From Lagopus muta (lineage: Eukaryota; Chordata; Aves; Galliformes; Phasianidae): DNA of 64,000 bases. This document shows positions 23,724-36,209 of the stretch, one piece after another. Made by a program: the position numbers and the translations under genes. The stretch lies in assembly GCF_023343835.1 (NCBI RefSeq), contig NC_064433.1, forward strand, positions 30,132,214 to 30,196,213. Direction: 5' to 3'. The notes under the pieces were generated by a model. It was not told the origin of the DNA. It was given only the letters and a program-made list of their open reading frames with translations, and did not search any database. Each line of letters opens with the position of its first letter. The first letter of the stretch is position 1.

Positions 23724-26700
23724 CTCATCACTCATCTTCTAGACAAGCCAGTCTTATCACAAGAAATACCTCAGGAAGCAAGCTTTGAGCCAAAAAAAGA
23801 CAAAGAAGGATTCTCACACTCTCTCTCACATTCTCTTCTCTGTTTTGTTACCAAACTAAGAGTTACTGGGGCATCTTTCAGTCTTCCACTCTCCTGAAGA
23901 AGGCTGTGGAAAAGGTATGTCTGATGAGCTGAGAATCTGGGATTTCTGTTCCCTGGTTCTGTGCTCTGCTTACGACACTACTTTGGTAGAAACGTAAAGA
24001 TGAGCAATTCTGTGTGCACAAGTTTGATTTCACTTTTCCTTTCTTGTACATGTGCATCCAGCAGGTGAAGAACATGAGTAAGCATCCCCATGGGGTGTAG
24101 GCTTATAAACATTTGACCTCAGTTGCTGTGACTTAAGGTACTGAGGCAGCAAGAGGATCTTCATTGTGAACTGGGGCACGGTTCTACCATGAAGGAGAAA
24201 CTGATCTGTAATACTGGCTACAATGTAAACTGCTTTCCATGCCTCCCTTTCCTCTCCCATCTATCTGGTACCCGGTGATTTACACGCATTTCATCCTCTC
24301 TTCATGCTTCAATTTTCTGCCTTCCACTCACCCCATTTTGCTGAATCCTGACTGTGTGGAAGGAACAGATGGGTCACCAAGATTTTGAGCTGTGCACTGT
24401 GGGTACCGCTCGCTTTTTAATTCTGATGTAATGATTTTTCTACAAAACTACTGAAAAAACACAGCAAGAGTATAAATATTTAACTACAATATAATTACTG
24501 TTTTGTAGCTATTTATAATTTATAAACTCTGGAGGAGATTAGAATATTTTGAGAAAAAGACAGGAAATTTGGAGTCTGATAAGATTAACAGATCACACAG
24601 ATACTCTCTTCTTTAAGTTTTGCTACCATAACGGAATTCCCAGTTGTTCATTAGAAACTTCCTGTATGGTGACAGTAGTTTTGTGATATCCCATTTTTCA
24701 TATCTGAGTAGAATACATGAGTGCAGCTTACAGATAAGTCTGCAGTCAGGAAGTAGGACAAACTTGCTGTCTGCCATTGAGCCAGCTTGGGCCATTTGCA
24801 CAACTTGGATAGTAACAGTTATGCTTTCCTGCTTATTAAGTCATTAACTTTGCCAGATATGCATCACAGGTGATATTTTTTTTTATGTAACTTTTTTTTT
24901 ATGTGTAACTTTTATTTACACAGCTGTTCATGAGCTTTTTAAAAGTAAAACCAACCTGAGCGTATTTATGCTAAACACATCAGATTTTTAACTTTAATTT
25001 TTTTCAAGCATTATCGTTTATGCAAAAAAAAAAAAAAATTAAACTTATTACAGCTTATTAAACTGATAAAATACAGTGTTTGTGCTGATAATACATAGGG
25101 CTTGTGTTACATGGTACAGGATTGTGCCTAGCAGTTCTGTAGTGCTACTGTTATTGGAAGCAATGCAATCCAATACTCATGAGGAATGTCCATGTGTCAC
25201 AAGATTTGCAACTTGTGCAGTATATCAGATTCCAAGAAGAGATCTTGAGTTTCAGGAGACCAGAGACATGAAGGGGTGATCTGTCTGTGGTGTAACAGAC
25301 GTCATGTCAGTCTATGGGTCGCACAGATAGGTGTTTTGAATGTGATTAAATATGGAATATGAAGTTGATCTGCTACCATATGCATGGAAATTTCAACACG
25401 ATTTTTATCATGTAGATCATTTCATCTTAGTACTTTTTGGTACCTGTCACTTCCTGGGAAATGATGACTTGCATGCTGTGGGATTAAGGTCTGCTTTGCC
25501 ACGAGGTGTGTGGTGAACCCCAGGAGGAACTAATGCTAGAAGTGATGTTTTCTGCCATGGTGGTAGGGAAAAAAAAAAACCACAAGGGTGATTTTGTCTG
25601 AGAAAAATTACCTGCTGTAAATTAAATAGTCTTGTAATGCTCTCCAGTTCACCCTCTACAGAGATATTTTCCTTTTTTTTTTTTCATTTTGTTTGTTTTC
25701 AGTTTGATATGATATGTTCTTGTCTAAACTAAAAATAAAAAATCAAATAAAAAAGCAGTAGCCTTGAGTTTAACTGTGAACGATCACGAAAAACAGTTGC
25801 TTTTTTATTTTATTATTATTTTTTTTTACAATAGGTGCCAGGTAGTGTGACAGAATATCCTCTGCTTGTCATGAGAATAGCTTTGAAAAAGGTGTTGCAG
25901 GCATGAAACATGTAGAGCCCCTGTAGGTGTGCATGTAACAAGTGTTCAACAGAGTGTAAATATCAACGTGGAGAGGCAGAAAAGAATGGGGCCATAGGTT
26001 TGGACTATCTGTAGTTTTTATATTCAGAAAACAAGGGTAGGAATGGAAATATGATGCAAGTGCTGAGCTCTGTATCCTACTGAATAGAAAAAAAACGTCT
26101 TTCTACTGCTGATCCGCCATATGGTTCTAGTGCATGCCTCTGGCATAGTCCTCCCTAGAAATTTTAAGTGTCACTCTACAGAATTTATGTTATTTAATTG
26201 TGATTTGATTTATATTTTTAATTTAAAAAAAAAAAAACACACACACTGCAATTCATGGGTCTGATATCACTCATGACTTTTTATTGGATTTCTGATTCAA
26301 ATTCAGGCTTTGCTGTGAATGTGGGTAGAGCAGTTTTGCCATTGGATGGAGTATGTTTCCATCCACTGAACAAGCTAAGATCAAAGCCCACAAGCGCATG
26401 GTTAACATTTTGTGTTAGAATTTGGGGTTGGTTAGTCTGGAAGTTGAAATTAAAACCTTAGGATGTAACTTTATAAACATGTCAAGCCAGCATACACTGG
26501 GTTGGCTACCAAAAGAAGTTTCCTTCCCAGGCACCTCAAAGTAACAGCTTCAGTGTTTGTGACCTTTTGGCCTTCTTCCTTGGGGTACATTATTGGCAGC
26601 ACAGAGGAAACAGGAGACTGCAGAGAGCTATACAGCACCCTTTAACTTCCTATTGCTCACCTATGCTGTCTACGAGATTTCTCACCTACAGTGACTGTTG

Positions 26701-26843
26701 GTTTATCAGGGATGAACTGCTGAGTGGCAAAGGGCAGGAAAAGGAGAAGACTTCCTTCTTCCACTAGCATCAAGCAGCCTAGTACATATTCTTCCATTGC
26801 ATAGTGCAATCCAATGGGGGTTTAGTCCCTTTTACTTATTAAT

Positions 26844-27045
26844 AGAATCATAAAGGTTGGAAAGACAACTAAGATCATCTAGTCCAACCATCAGCCCATC
26901 CCCACTGTGCCCACTAACCATGTCCTTCAGAGCAGTATCTCTGTGTTTCTTGAACACCTCCAGTGACAGTGATTCTACCACTTCCCTGGGCAGCATGACC
27001 ACAATTTTTGAGAGGAAATTTTTCCTAATATCCAATCTTCATAAC
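26844..27045 (-). mobile_element. CR1 LINE fragment
   Basis: Minus-strand CR1. The + strand reads agaatcataaaggttggaaa, then aagatcatctagtccaacc, cttgaacacctccagtgaca and ccacttccctgggcag, ending in the reverse complement of the sequence that encodes F-L-I-S-type residues of ORF2. Only the 3' 200 bp survive. Confidence 0.88.
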
Positions 27046-28167
27046 GTGTTTTGTCAGAGCAGCTTCCTCTTCACAAGCCTTCCAGTTCTAAGCCGTATCA
27101 AAATAGATGGAACATTTCCTATGCAGTGATTGACCTGTTGAAGATCATAATATTACTTAATACAAAATAGCCAGTTAGTCTTGTTAGCTTTGTCAGTGAA
27201 AATAGCCATACTAATAAATTGTATGCTGTGTTTGTAAAATGATAAGATTCAGACCAGTACAGGCGCTGCTCACAGAAACAATCAGGAAGACCATAGGATT
27301 TTGGAAAGATACACATTTAAACATCTTTAATTAATACAAAATTCAGACTGGAAAATTAACAAAGACATATTAAAACACAGAGCGTCTGGACTTTAAGCAG
27401 TGCAGTTACAAGTCTGCTGGAGCATAAACATCTTTCTTTAATTGATTTCATGCCTCATGTGGTAGAAATTGCAGCTTAGTTGCAAATTGTTGGATAGAAG
27501 CTAAATAAGACTCAACCCTTCAATTCAGTATTTACATTAAATAACTTCCAGCTAAGCCACTAATCATCAGTATTCTTTAGACGTAGCCAAAAATCAACAT
27601 TTTGTGGTAGCTTCTACCAATTTTGCTTTTCTTTTAAAGTTATTATTCCTTCCAGATTTTTCTTGTTGGATTCCCCTCCCTGATCCCCTTAATCTGGTCA
27701 GTCAGGTCCTTCAGCATTTTTTCAATGTGGTTTCTCATAGGTCATTACATATTTGCATAGGAGAGTGTTCCCTGTAGTCAAAATGAACTGCTATGCCAGT
27801 GCTCTTCTGCAACAAACAGCCACCACCTCTGTTCTGTCCAGGTGCAGAGCTGCTGCTGCAGCAGTTACATGACTGAGAAGTGCAGTGTCCTGTGGGCTCG
27901 TAGCTTGCGTGAATCTTTAGCAGAAGTGGAGAAACTGCCCTGCCCACAGAGAAGCTGGGGTGTATTGTGTCAATGGACTCCACTAAGCACCAAATACCAG
28001 GATTTGTATCAGTGGTAAGAATACTGGAGCACAGCCAGGTTCTTGGCTGAAAGAGTTTGATAAAATAAGGAGTATCAAAGAGATAGAAAAATAGTAGCTC
28101 TGACTAAGGAGGTGGAAGTAAAGACACAGCATTCACTGAGACCTGGGTACAGACTGACCAAAAAAAA

Positions 28168-28235
28168 GGAGAGGAGAGGAGAGGAGAGGAGAGGAGAGGA
28201 GAGGAGAGGAGAGGAGAGGAGAGGAGAGGAGAGGA
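28168..28235. repeat. (GGAGA)n pentanucleotide microsatellite
   Basis: Sixty-eight bases of uninterrupted 5-bp repeat, 13.6 copies, purine-only on the + strand. It is preceded by a short A run. The array is perfect and so probably length-polymorphic. Confidence 0.97.
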
Positions 28236-28491
28236 AAAACAGTGTATTAATAAGAGTAAAACTACCAATGCAAGTGTTCACATATGTATATGATAAGCAA
28301 TGGCATAAAGATTGTTCCAGGTCAGTTCATCAGAAAAGAAGCTACAGCATGGGGCTAAGGTTACATAACTGTGAATTATAACAATTCATCTGCGGCATTT
28401 TCATGCATTTTTTTAATATATACTAAAATTAATAATGTGTCTGTAGGTAATTTATCCATCAGTGAAAATACTATGTTTATACAATTAATTA

Positions 28492-28520
28492 TTTGAAAAA
28501 AAAAAAAAAAGAAGAAGAAG
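28492..28520. repeat. A-rich / GAA simple repeat
   Basis: A run of about 14 A residues followed by four GAA units. Purine-only on the + strand. Confidence 0.85.
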
Positions 28521-29556
28521 AAAAACCACTGCTGCAGGTTTAGCACTGCAGTTAGAGATAATAACATTTAACAAAATAAGGATGAGATGATGATCCAGAG
28601 GGCTCTATTGTTTCCAGAGAGTTGTGTTAATTTGCATGTAATATTACTAAATTTATTTGATCTCTCTATCTGTATGTTTTTTTCTTAAACTGTCTAATGG
28701 AGTTTTTGTAGGCATTAATGAACAAAGGTCAGGTCAAACAACACACACTTTACCCTTGTGAGCTGCCCCTTTGATGAGAGTGAGAATAGCATCATTTCTG
28801 TAAATGCTGTTCTTAGTGGAGAATGCAGAACTAGTCCCTAATGAAGGAGATATCCTTATTAAATATTTCATCATTTCAGCATATACTGATCCATTCTAGG
28901 GAAAATAATTAAATTCATCCAGTTATCTGTTATAAAAGACAAGTAGGAATTTACACAAAGGACAAGTTTAAGAACTGATGTCCACATTTAAGACTAAGAG
29001 CAAAGCAAAGATTGGATTACTTAAACATGCAGTGTATTTAAAAATAAAAGCAACATCAGTATGATTGGAAGAAGGAGTAAAGAAGTTTTAATATATAAGC
29101 TTCAATGGCAGCATGGTCCAGCTAAATGAAGCTCTGTTAGACCATTCCCTCACAGAAGTAGAAAGTTTTGGATAGAAGATGGTTATTAAGCATGCAGCAG
29201 CTGGTTAGAAATAAAATCAGAACTCAACTGCTGAAACTACAAAGTATTTCCTGATTAGGAACCCAAAGTATGCAATTTCTTTCTAAGCTCCATTTCCACC
29301 ACTGGGAATGCTTACATGAGTCTATGCACCTACACATGCAAAGCTCAAAAATTCACATAGGTTCAGACTTTAAACTTACTATTTTCACAGGCAAAGTCAC
29401 TAGAAGTATCTTTTGGGGACCCCCATAGTGTGTAACAGCTGACTGTAAGAAAAATTTTTAAACTAACGTTCTGAGAAACTCATTATAGAAATTCAATTAT
29501 ATCTCTTTTGAGGCATGTAAATTTGAGAGCGAGAGGTGTGATTTTATAAACACTCC

Positions 29557-29921
29557 TCAAACTTCAGATTTCACATTAAGCAACTCATTGGTCCACAGGC
29601 ACTGAACTCTAACCAAACAGCCATTTGCAATTACAATTTGGTTAATCATCTCTGTTCCTCCTGAGGAGGTCCCACAGCTGCCTGGAGGCTTAGCATTCCT
29701 GATGAGCACCACGGGATCATCTCTTCTGCTAAAAACAGCTGCATTTGTAGCTTGAAGCTTCTCCTGTAAAACATGCTGAAGGCGGACATACGCTGCTTTT
29801 CCATGTAATTGTGCTGTTGCTTTGATAGTAAGCTTGAGATTGATCTCGGCAAGCCTGTTGTATGGCAAAAGAGGCTTGTCTTTTTTATGTTTCCTGCCTA
29901 AGGACAGCTGGTTTGGCCGCT
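29557..29921 (-). CDS. Candidate terminal coding exon of an unidentified antisense gene
   Basis: On the minus strand, a textbook acceptor (pyrimidine tract ttattcttttatcccag) ends at 29922. It opens 121 codons, including the stop at 29557, preceded by two bases (AG) that complete a split codon. The peptide begins R-P-N-Q-L-S-L-G-R-K-H-K-K-D-K, then a mixed region with L-P-Y-N-R-L-A-E-I-N-L-K-L, and ends N-V-K-S-E-V. It is basic at the N-terminus, otherwise balanced in composition, and has no membrane segment or known motif I can name. ATTAAA (29092-29087) and AATAAA (28657-28652) on the minus strand could serve as poly(A) signals. No repeat overlaps it. The phase matches the candidate first exon at 37212-37203, giving about 124 residues in total. 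It could still be a chance frame or a relic. Confidence 0.45.
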
Positions 29922-30295
29922 CTGGGATAAAAGAATAAGAAAGGATTCACGTTATTTTAGGCAATGAAGAAAAGGCCTTCAGCTGAAGAAGGCATGCTGG
30001 CAGAAACGCTGGTGCATTTGTGGAATAATGTACTTCAGCTCTGGAGCAGATGAAAAACAGTTTATCTTATGTTGTCCAGAGAGTTAAATATATGGTTACT
30101 GCTGAAGTATCAAATCACAGTCCTTCAGCAAATCGGCATTCAGAAATATGCAGGTTTCTTAGGCCAGGTCCCGGGCACGCATGTGGTCTAGAGAGGGAAG
30201 GTAGCATGCTCACATTAAAATGGTGAATGGATTTCACTTCTTGTTTTTATCCTTTGTACTTCTTAAAACTGATATATTTTATGTTTGCCTATTCA

Positions 30296-30742
30296 ATCCT
30301 ATCAGGAGCAACTGAAGGAATTGATGGATCTGGGACTGTTTAGACTGGGGAAAAGGAGGCTGAGGGGAAACCTTATTGCTCACTTCCAATGCCTGAAAGG
30401 TGCTTACAGCAAGAGCAGGGTTGGTCTCTTCTCACTGGTGACAGGTGACAGAATGAGGGGAAATGGCCTTAAGTTGCGCCAGGGTAAGTTTAGGTTGGAT
30501 ATCAGGAAACACTTCTTTACAGAAAGGGTTGTTAAGCACTGGAATAGGCTCCCCAGGGAGGTGGTTGAGTCACCATCCCTGGATGTGTTTAAAAAACATT
30601 TGGATGTGGTGCTCAGGGACATGATTTAGCAGAGGGTTATTACAGTTAGGGTAGTATGGTTTGGTTGTGGTTGGACTTGATGATCGTTAAGGTCTTTTCC
30701 TACTTGAGCAATTCTATGATTCTGTGATTCTATGATTGTTTT
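30296..30742 (+). mobile_element. CR1 LINE fragment with open C-terminal ORF2
   Basis: About 445 bp of + strand CR1. The ORF2 C-terminus is open without interruption from the 5' break to a TAG at 30627-30629, including [14 protein letters not shown] and [15 protein letters not shown]. The 3' UTR follows and ends in ctatgattctgtgattctatgatt. The intact frame suggests it is one of the younger insertions in the window. Confidence 0.92.
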
Positions 30743-32935
30743 GGTTTGAGTACCAATATTTTTGTTTAACATAGCTGAGTTAAATTAGATCTCACTACAG
30801 CCAATCTGAAATTTCTCAGGGAAAGAAAACACATGTGACCACTGATATGGTGTTCTATGGTGTTTGGAGCCAAGCAATGCTACTGACAGCTGCTACATTG
30901 CCAAAATTTAACTTGCTTGGTCCATGGAAGGAATCCTGATTTTTACAGGGTTACCTGCAGTTCGCTTACAAAGCAGCAAGAAGTTCTGGAGCAGTGGGCT
31001 GCTGCTATGCCTGCATGTCCGCCTGTGTAGCCGGTTACACAGCATGAGAAAAACACTTTTGAATTTAATGGCACTGTCAACATCCATAAAGTTATTTAAG
31101 TATGTAAATGCTGCAGTCTCAGCCCCCACTGCTGTTCAGAGTGGTGGGGGTTTGGTTTTGTTTTCAGTTTTTCCACAGCTATTCATGATGGAAGGATAAA
31201 TATTTGTCTAAACAATGGTACTCCATGTTTTAGTTGTGGTTGGTGGATCTGGGGGGACTCATTTCCTCTGAATGGAGGAGAATTTAATTAAATGTTTTAG
31301 AGATAGATGTTTATCCTTCAAGAAGGACAGAATGTGTCCATCAGAGGTGTTTCCATATCTGTCACTGGGCGTCACAGAACAAACCCAGTGACCCTTCTGC
31401 TCAATTAGATTTTCTTGAGCAACTTCCTGCATACAGAAATAACTCCAGATAAATCCTTTTTCCTTTCAGGAAGTCTCACAGTTCCCTTTCATCCCCTTCA
31501 CTATTTTTTTCACCTTTATCTGATGGCAGCTTAGCATCAGTGATTCTCTTGGCCTTTGGAGTGCCAAGCTTGACTCCACAAGAGCAGCTCCAGCAAAAGA
31601 GAAATGTCACTCAGCCATAGGTCAGAAGTGACAGGAGATGCTCCCAGCATCCAGCCTGCGAAGTGCCAGCCTGCACCAAACAGGCAGGAGGGCTAATTTG
31701 TTGGATCCTAATTTGCTGTCAGTTTCTAGAGATCTCCTTCTTGATATCAGACTGCAATTCATTAAATTCCTCTAACAGGGAAGTTTATTCTCCTTCAGCC
31801 AGAATTTGAAGTTGACACAAGAGATAGGAGATGCAATACTCTGGCTTGTGTTGTAGGGGTCAGGCTGAATGACTTCCTGCTGCCTCGCTGCCTGCTTGTC
31901 TATGAGCTGCATTCATGCACTTCAAAAAGTTCATTTATATTTCTCTCCACACAAAAAGTACAATCTTCTGTAAAACCACTGTGGTTTCTTCTTAAAACAA
32001 AACTCAGTGTAGGCACTATAGAGGGTTTATGACCAACCTCTTCACAGACCACCACACTCACTTGAAGCCTGCTGGTACACTGCAGTACATAGCCAACCTA
32101 AGTGTAAATGAAAGGTAGCTCTGTAGGAGGATGCTTTGTTTTTGCTTTTTTTTTTTTTCATCCTCTAACCTCCACAGTTCTAAATAAGTGGATTAGAGTC
32201 TCTGTAGAAATGCATTTGTTAAGAAAGGCATGGCTGGATCTCTCAGCACTGGTTGTAGGTTCATGAAAGTCTCTAATGCCATATGAAAAGAGCAAGTCTA
32301 TGGTTCCCAGACCACACGTTTTGTAGACACTGAAGTAAAATGCCTTTCCATGCATTGCAAAGCAAAGGTTTCATCCCTTCCTTGCCCCTCATTTTTTTTT
32401 AAGATTTTGTGAAATTACACAGTGGTAAAGGTGAGCTAGTAGGAAAATGAAAGAATTTCTCTTTGGCTTTATACTCCTTGTTAGTTTTACTTCTTGGCTT
32501 TATTACAGCTGAATGGCATGTAGGATTCAAAGGCACTTGTTTTTCATCATTGTCATTAGTGCAAAATGCGACTTCTTTTTGCTTCCTCCTGAGATAAGTT
32601 ATCAAAATACATACTTTCCATGTTTTTATGCTACCTGCCAATCTAAAGGAAATTTGTGCTTTTAAATTCATCTGCTTTCTTTCCTGATGAGTACTAAAAT
32701 TGAATTTAATCACTTTATGATGGCTGGTCTTCTGGGAAGGTGCAACAATTGTTAGAAAAAGTATACAAAAGGCATTTTACATCACATAATATCACGTGCT
32801 TACTTTGTTTGGTCTAAAGCTGCCTCCACAGTTCCAGCTCTGAAAGACCTTTTCATGATGGCCCATGCTGAAATCTGATATATAACACTACCCAGGAAAT
32901 GATCATACTATATGTATTTATTATACCTGTAAAAT

Positions 32936-33259
32936 CTCTACAGATCCCTGAAGGGAAGTTGTAGTGAGGTGGGAGTCAGCCTCTTCTCCCATGTAACTAG
33001 AGATAGGACTAGAGGGAATGACCTCAAGTTGCACCAGGAGAGATTCAGGTTGGACATTAGGAAATATTACTTCTCCAGGAGAAAAGTTGGAACGGGCTGC
33101 TCAGGGAGGTAGTGGAGTCACTGTGCCTGGAGGTGTTCAAGAAATATTTAGATGTTGTACTGAGAGACATTGTTTAGTGGGAAATACTGGTGACAGGTGA
33201 ATGGTTGGAGTGGATGACTTTAGAGGTCTGTTCCAACCTTGGTGATTCTATGATTCTTA
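32936..33259 (+). mobile_element. CR1 LINE fragment
   Basis: + strand CR1: a degenerate ORF2 end (gcctcttctcccatgtaac, gaatgacctcaagttgcacc, cagggaggtagtggagtca) followed by the 3' UTR ending gtgattctatgattct. A small deletion around the K-H-F-F-T-E-like segment breaks the frame. Confidence 0.9.
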
Positions 33260-33679
33260 AAAGGTGTATATACTCCATACATGAATAACATCATTGCACA
33301 TCAAGCCCTCAAAAAGTGCTTGCCAAGCATTGGGAAGCACTGCTGATCTTTTTCCTTGAGGATCTATGGCATCTGCTTCAGAGGGTGTAGCAGTAGGTAA
33401 TATATGTGAGAACATTGCTGTGCCACCTGGGGAGGAATTAAAAGTTACTTGCCCTCACTCTCCCCATTGCCAACAAGCGTAAGAAGCAGTTGCAGGTTTA
33501 ACAGGTACAGAGGGAAATACACGAGTTTAAAAAGCCACAAGATCATTTAAGATAAAAAGATACTGCTTCTCTCTGATCATGTCCTCTGGGAGTTTGACTA
33601 CCTCAGCATCCATATTTTACACTTTGGCACACAGCATGGCTGTTTTGATGCAGAGACCCTCTGGCCAGTCTTGAGGACA

Positions 33680-33745
33680 GGAGACTGGGCTAGATGGACC
33701 TTTATGTCGATCAGTAAGTACCTTCTTGTGTTCCTTTGTACTCTT
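33680..33745 (+). mobile_element. Possible very old CR1-like 3' tail
   Basis: The string ggagactgggctagatggacctttatg followed by ttcttgtgttcctttg resembles the 3' end of ancient sauropsid CR1/L3-type elements. It is short and diverged, so the call is tentative. Confidence 0.3.
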
Positions 33746-34579
33746 GATATCTTTTGGTTGCACATACTTATTGTTTCTTAAAAAGCACTGGCCTTGAGCA
33801 AAGCTGGTGGACAGCCTTATAGCCAAAATGCAGTACAAGAATATGAATAGTCTCAGGCTAAGACCTGCAGCTGAACAACCACCGGCAAGTGGAATACATA
33901 AGAAGGGAATCTTTTTATGTAGAGAACACTGATCAGGTTCACAAACAGTCCCAATGAGGGCTAATGATGTTACGAGCCTTTTAAGGTTATGCCACCATCA
34001 GGTATCCTTCCTGTTAATGCCCCCTTTCTCAGAAAGTAATTTATAAACCTCTATGTCTTGGAAGCTGCAGCTGTTCAGCACAGAGCTGTCAGCACTCACC
34101 TGGCTGTAGCTGGTGGGCATCATGCACAGAATTGTCAGCAGAATCCAAATTTTGTACTGATAGTGATTGCAATAAGCTTAAACACACACTGTTTTGTTTT
34201 TCCATTATGGCACTGAATTCACATTAATTACATTATTCTGAACTGACTTTTAAAACTCAATAAATTTGATATATGAGTCGCTAAGGAAAAGTGTCCATAG
34301 TTGTTATGATTACTCTTCTAACAGTACACTTTGAAATTACTCATCAGCAGTTGCAGAGTGCTCCTACACGAGGACCACTAATCAAATTGACTGATTAGGT
34401 GAAATTCTAGTCACTCAGCAGTTTCCTCATGCCAATTTGCAATAATAATTTTTCCATCACTTCTGCTCAAGGAATCTCTCAACTGCTTCAGATATAATTT
34501 CATTTCTAAACTGACTGTATAATTAAATAATACAGTATAGCCAGCAGTAATCTTTCCTCAAATTTAAATGTAAATGTTA

Positions 34580-34790
34580 CCAGTTACCAACAGGAGCCAT
34601 GGAATAATTGGCTGTGGCTAATTATGTATTATGTCTAAAAAATGTTAACATTATGGTTGCAAACTCAAGCACTTACAAGTTGGGCAACGTCAGAATGAAC
34701 GTTGCCCAGGCAACTTCCATTTTCCATCCATTTGCTTGCATGCATGTTACACTTTTTAATTGCACAATCATGCTGTTCTTTTTTTCCTCT
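34580..34790. promoter_or_regulatory. Candidate intronic enhancer with RFX X-box
   Basis: Non-repetitive block containing GTTGCC-CA-GGCAAC at 34701-34714. This fits the RFX X-box form GTNRCC(N0-3)RGYAAC on both half sites. A further GGCAAC half site lies just upstream at 34683-34688. Together with ACGTTGCCC these form a 9-bp inverted repeat (34682-34690 and 34699-34707). TAATTG and CTAATTA homeodomain-like motifs lie in 34595-34625. RFX factors act on X-boxes of ciliary and other genes. Enhancer function here is inferred from motif density only. Confidence 0.35.
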
Positions 34791-36161
34791 TAAGTCCACT
34801 GCCTCATTCAGTAAAGCAGTAATAAGCAAAGATTTCTTTTTATCTTCCTCATTAGGAGCATGCCTCTGAGCCTTATTTAATTCACATTATTCCGGCCTTA
34901 CATAGCATACATTTTTATTCATCTCTTCCTCTGTGTTTCTATGACGCTCTGTCTGTGTCTGAGCACTATTTTGAAAAGGGGTGTGTGTGAGTGTCAGGTT
35001 GCCTAACTTCCCATTTAGGCAGGGCTGGAGTTTAGCAATCCAGACTCCTGTGATAAGAATGCAGGCAACTTAAGTGATAAGAATTGAGGAATGCTATGCA
35101 TTGTTTAACTGGATTTATGAAGGAGGTACTGGACTGGAATGCTTGTACCATCAGCAGGCCTCTCTAAAACACATCTGTGGAGGTCCAAAGAAAAGAATTC
35201 ATTCTCAAGCAGGCATTTCTGTACAACCTAATAGCATCATCATTCTGTGTCTATGGCTGCTGAGCATACAAAGTTGTTTGATGGCTGTGTATGCTTTTTC
35301 AGACGAAGCTGTTAATCATTTGTTAAATCACTGATTTTTATGAAGCAGCATTTCTCAGGGTTACTATTCCAAGTATTCCTGCTCCATACCTCCAGTGTAC
35401 TTAGGCACAAATGCTCAGCTCTGCTGTAAAGGTGCTTGGTAAAGGTGCTGGGGCGTTGTAGCAGCCTGGCCAGTTAGCTTGAACATTTTGCTGGGTAAAG
35501 CTAGACAAACTTTGGCTCCAGTAGCTTGCTCAGCATGCTGAAGCCAGGGCATAGAATGCACTCAGATTCTTTGTCAATCTGATAATCTTTCTGCCTTCCT
35601 ACAGTCTGTAAACCCCTTTCAACTTTTGCAAAAATTATCTGATGATTTCAACAGACTAGTCTTCCTCCTTGACCAAACCTGGACTCATCCTCATTGCAGC
35701 CCCATCTTGCATACTAAAGAGAGGTATGGTCTTAAAGAAAAAAGAATAATTCAGAATTTAGAGCAAAACAAAAAAAAAAGAAAAAAAATCCTTTGCTTTA
35801 AAATTTAAATTTAAAATCCACCTACTGTGATAGATCAAGTGGTAGAATGTACCTTTTACTTAGTAAGAAACAGACATGAAATGGGAAGCCTGGTTTTTCC
35901 CAAATCCTGTTTTAGGCACTTACATCCATTTTTTAATACCAAAGCCAATATTCATTTCAGCAGGTATATAGTTTAGTGCACACTTTGTTTTCTAATTTGT
36001 GTTAAATGACTTTTTCCTTATCTGTCAGATAATTACTGTTTACTCACAATATTCATTAAGATATGTTTTGTTGACAAGGCGAGTTAATAAACCATGGGGA
36101 AAAGCAACACTGAAACATGTTTATTCATTGTCCTAAATATGCTGTGTACATAAAAAGAAGG

Positions 36162-36209
36162 TGCATCTGCAAAACATGTTACATTTGCATCTGCAAAACA
36201 CATTGCATT
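36162..36209. repeat. 24-bp tandem duplication carrying an octamer motif
   Basis: Two adjacent 24-mers (36162-36185 and 36186-36209) sharing tgcatctgcaaaaca and differing at a few bases. The junction creates ATTTGCAT (36183-36190), the POU-factor octamer. The next 300 bp hold TTAATTAAT and GATT repeats (36255-36290) in non-repeat sequence that looks like a conserved non-coding block. Confidence 0.7.

Noticed and set aside
32399..32713. 104-codon minus-strand frame with possible splice sites (32588 acceptor, 32491 donor), considered as a middle exon of the antisense gene
   Set aside because: The bounded segment is 98 nt and its entry phase does not match the candidate first exon, although its exit phase matches the terminal exon. 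Inserting it breaks the frame, while the direct two-exon join is in phase.
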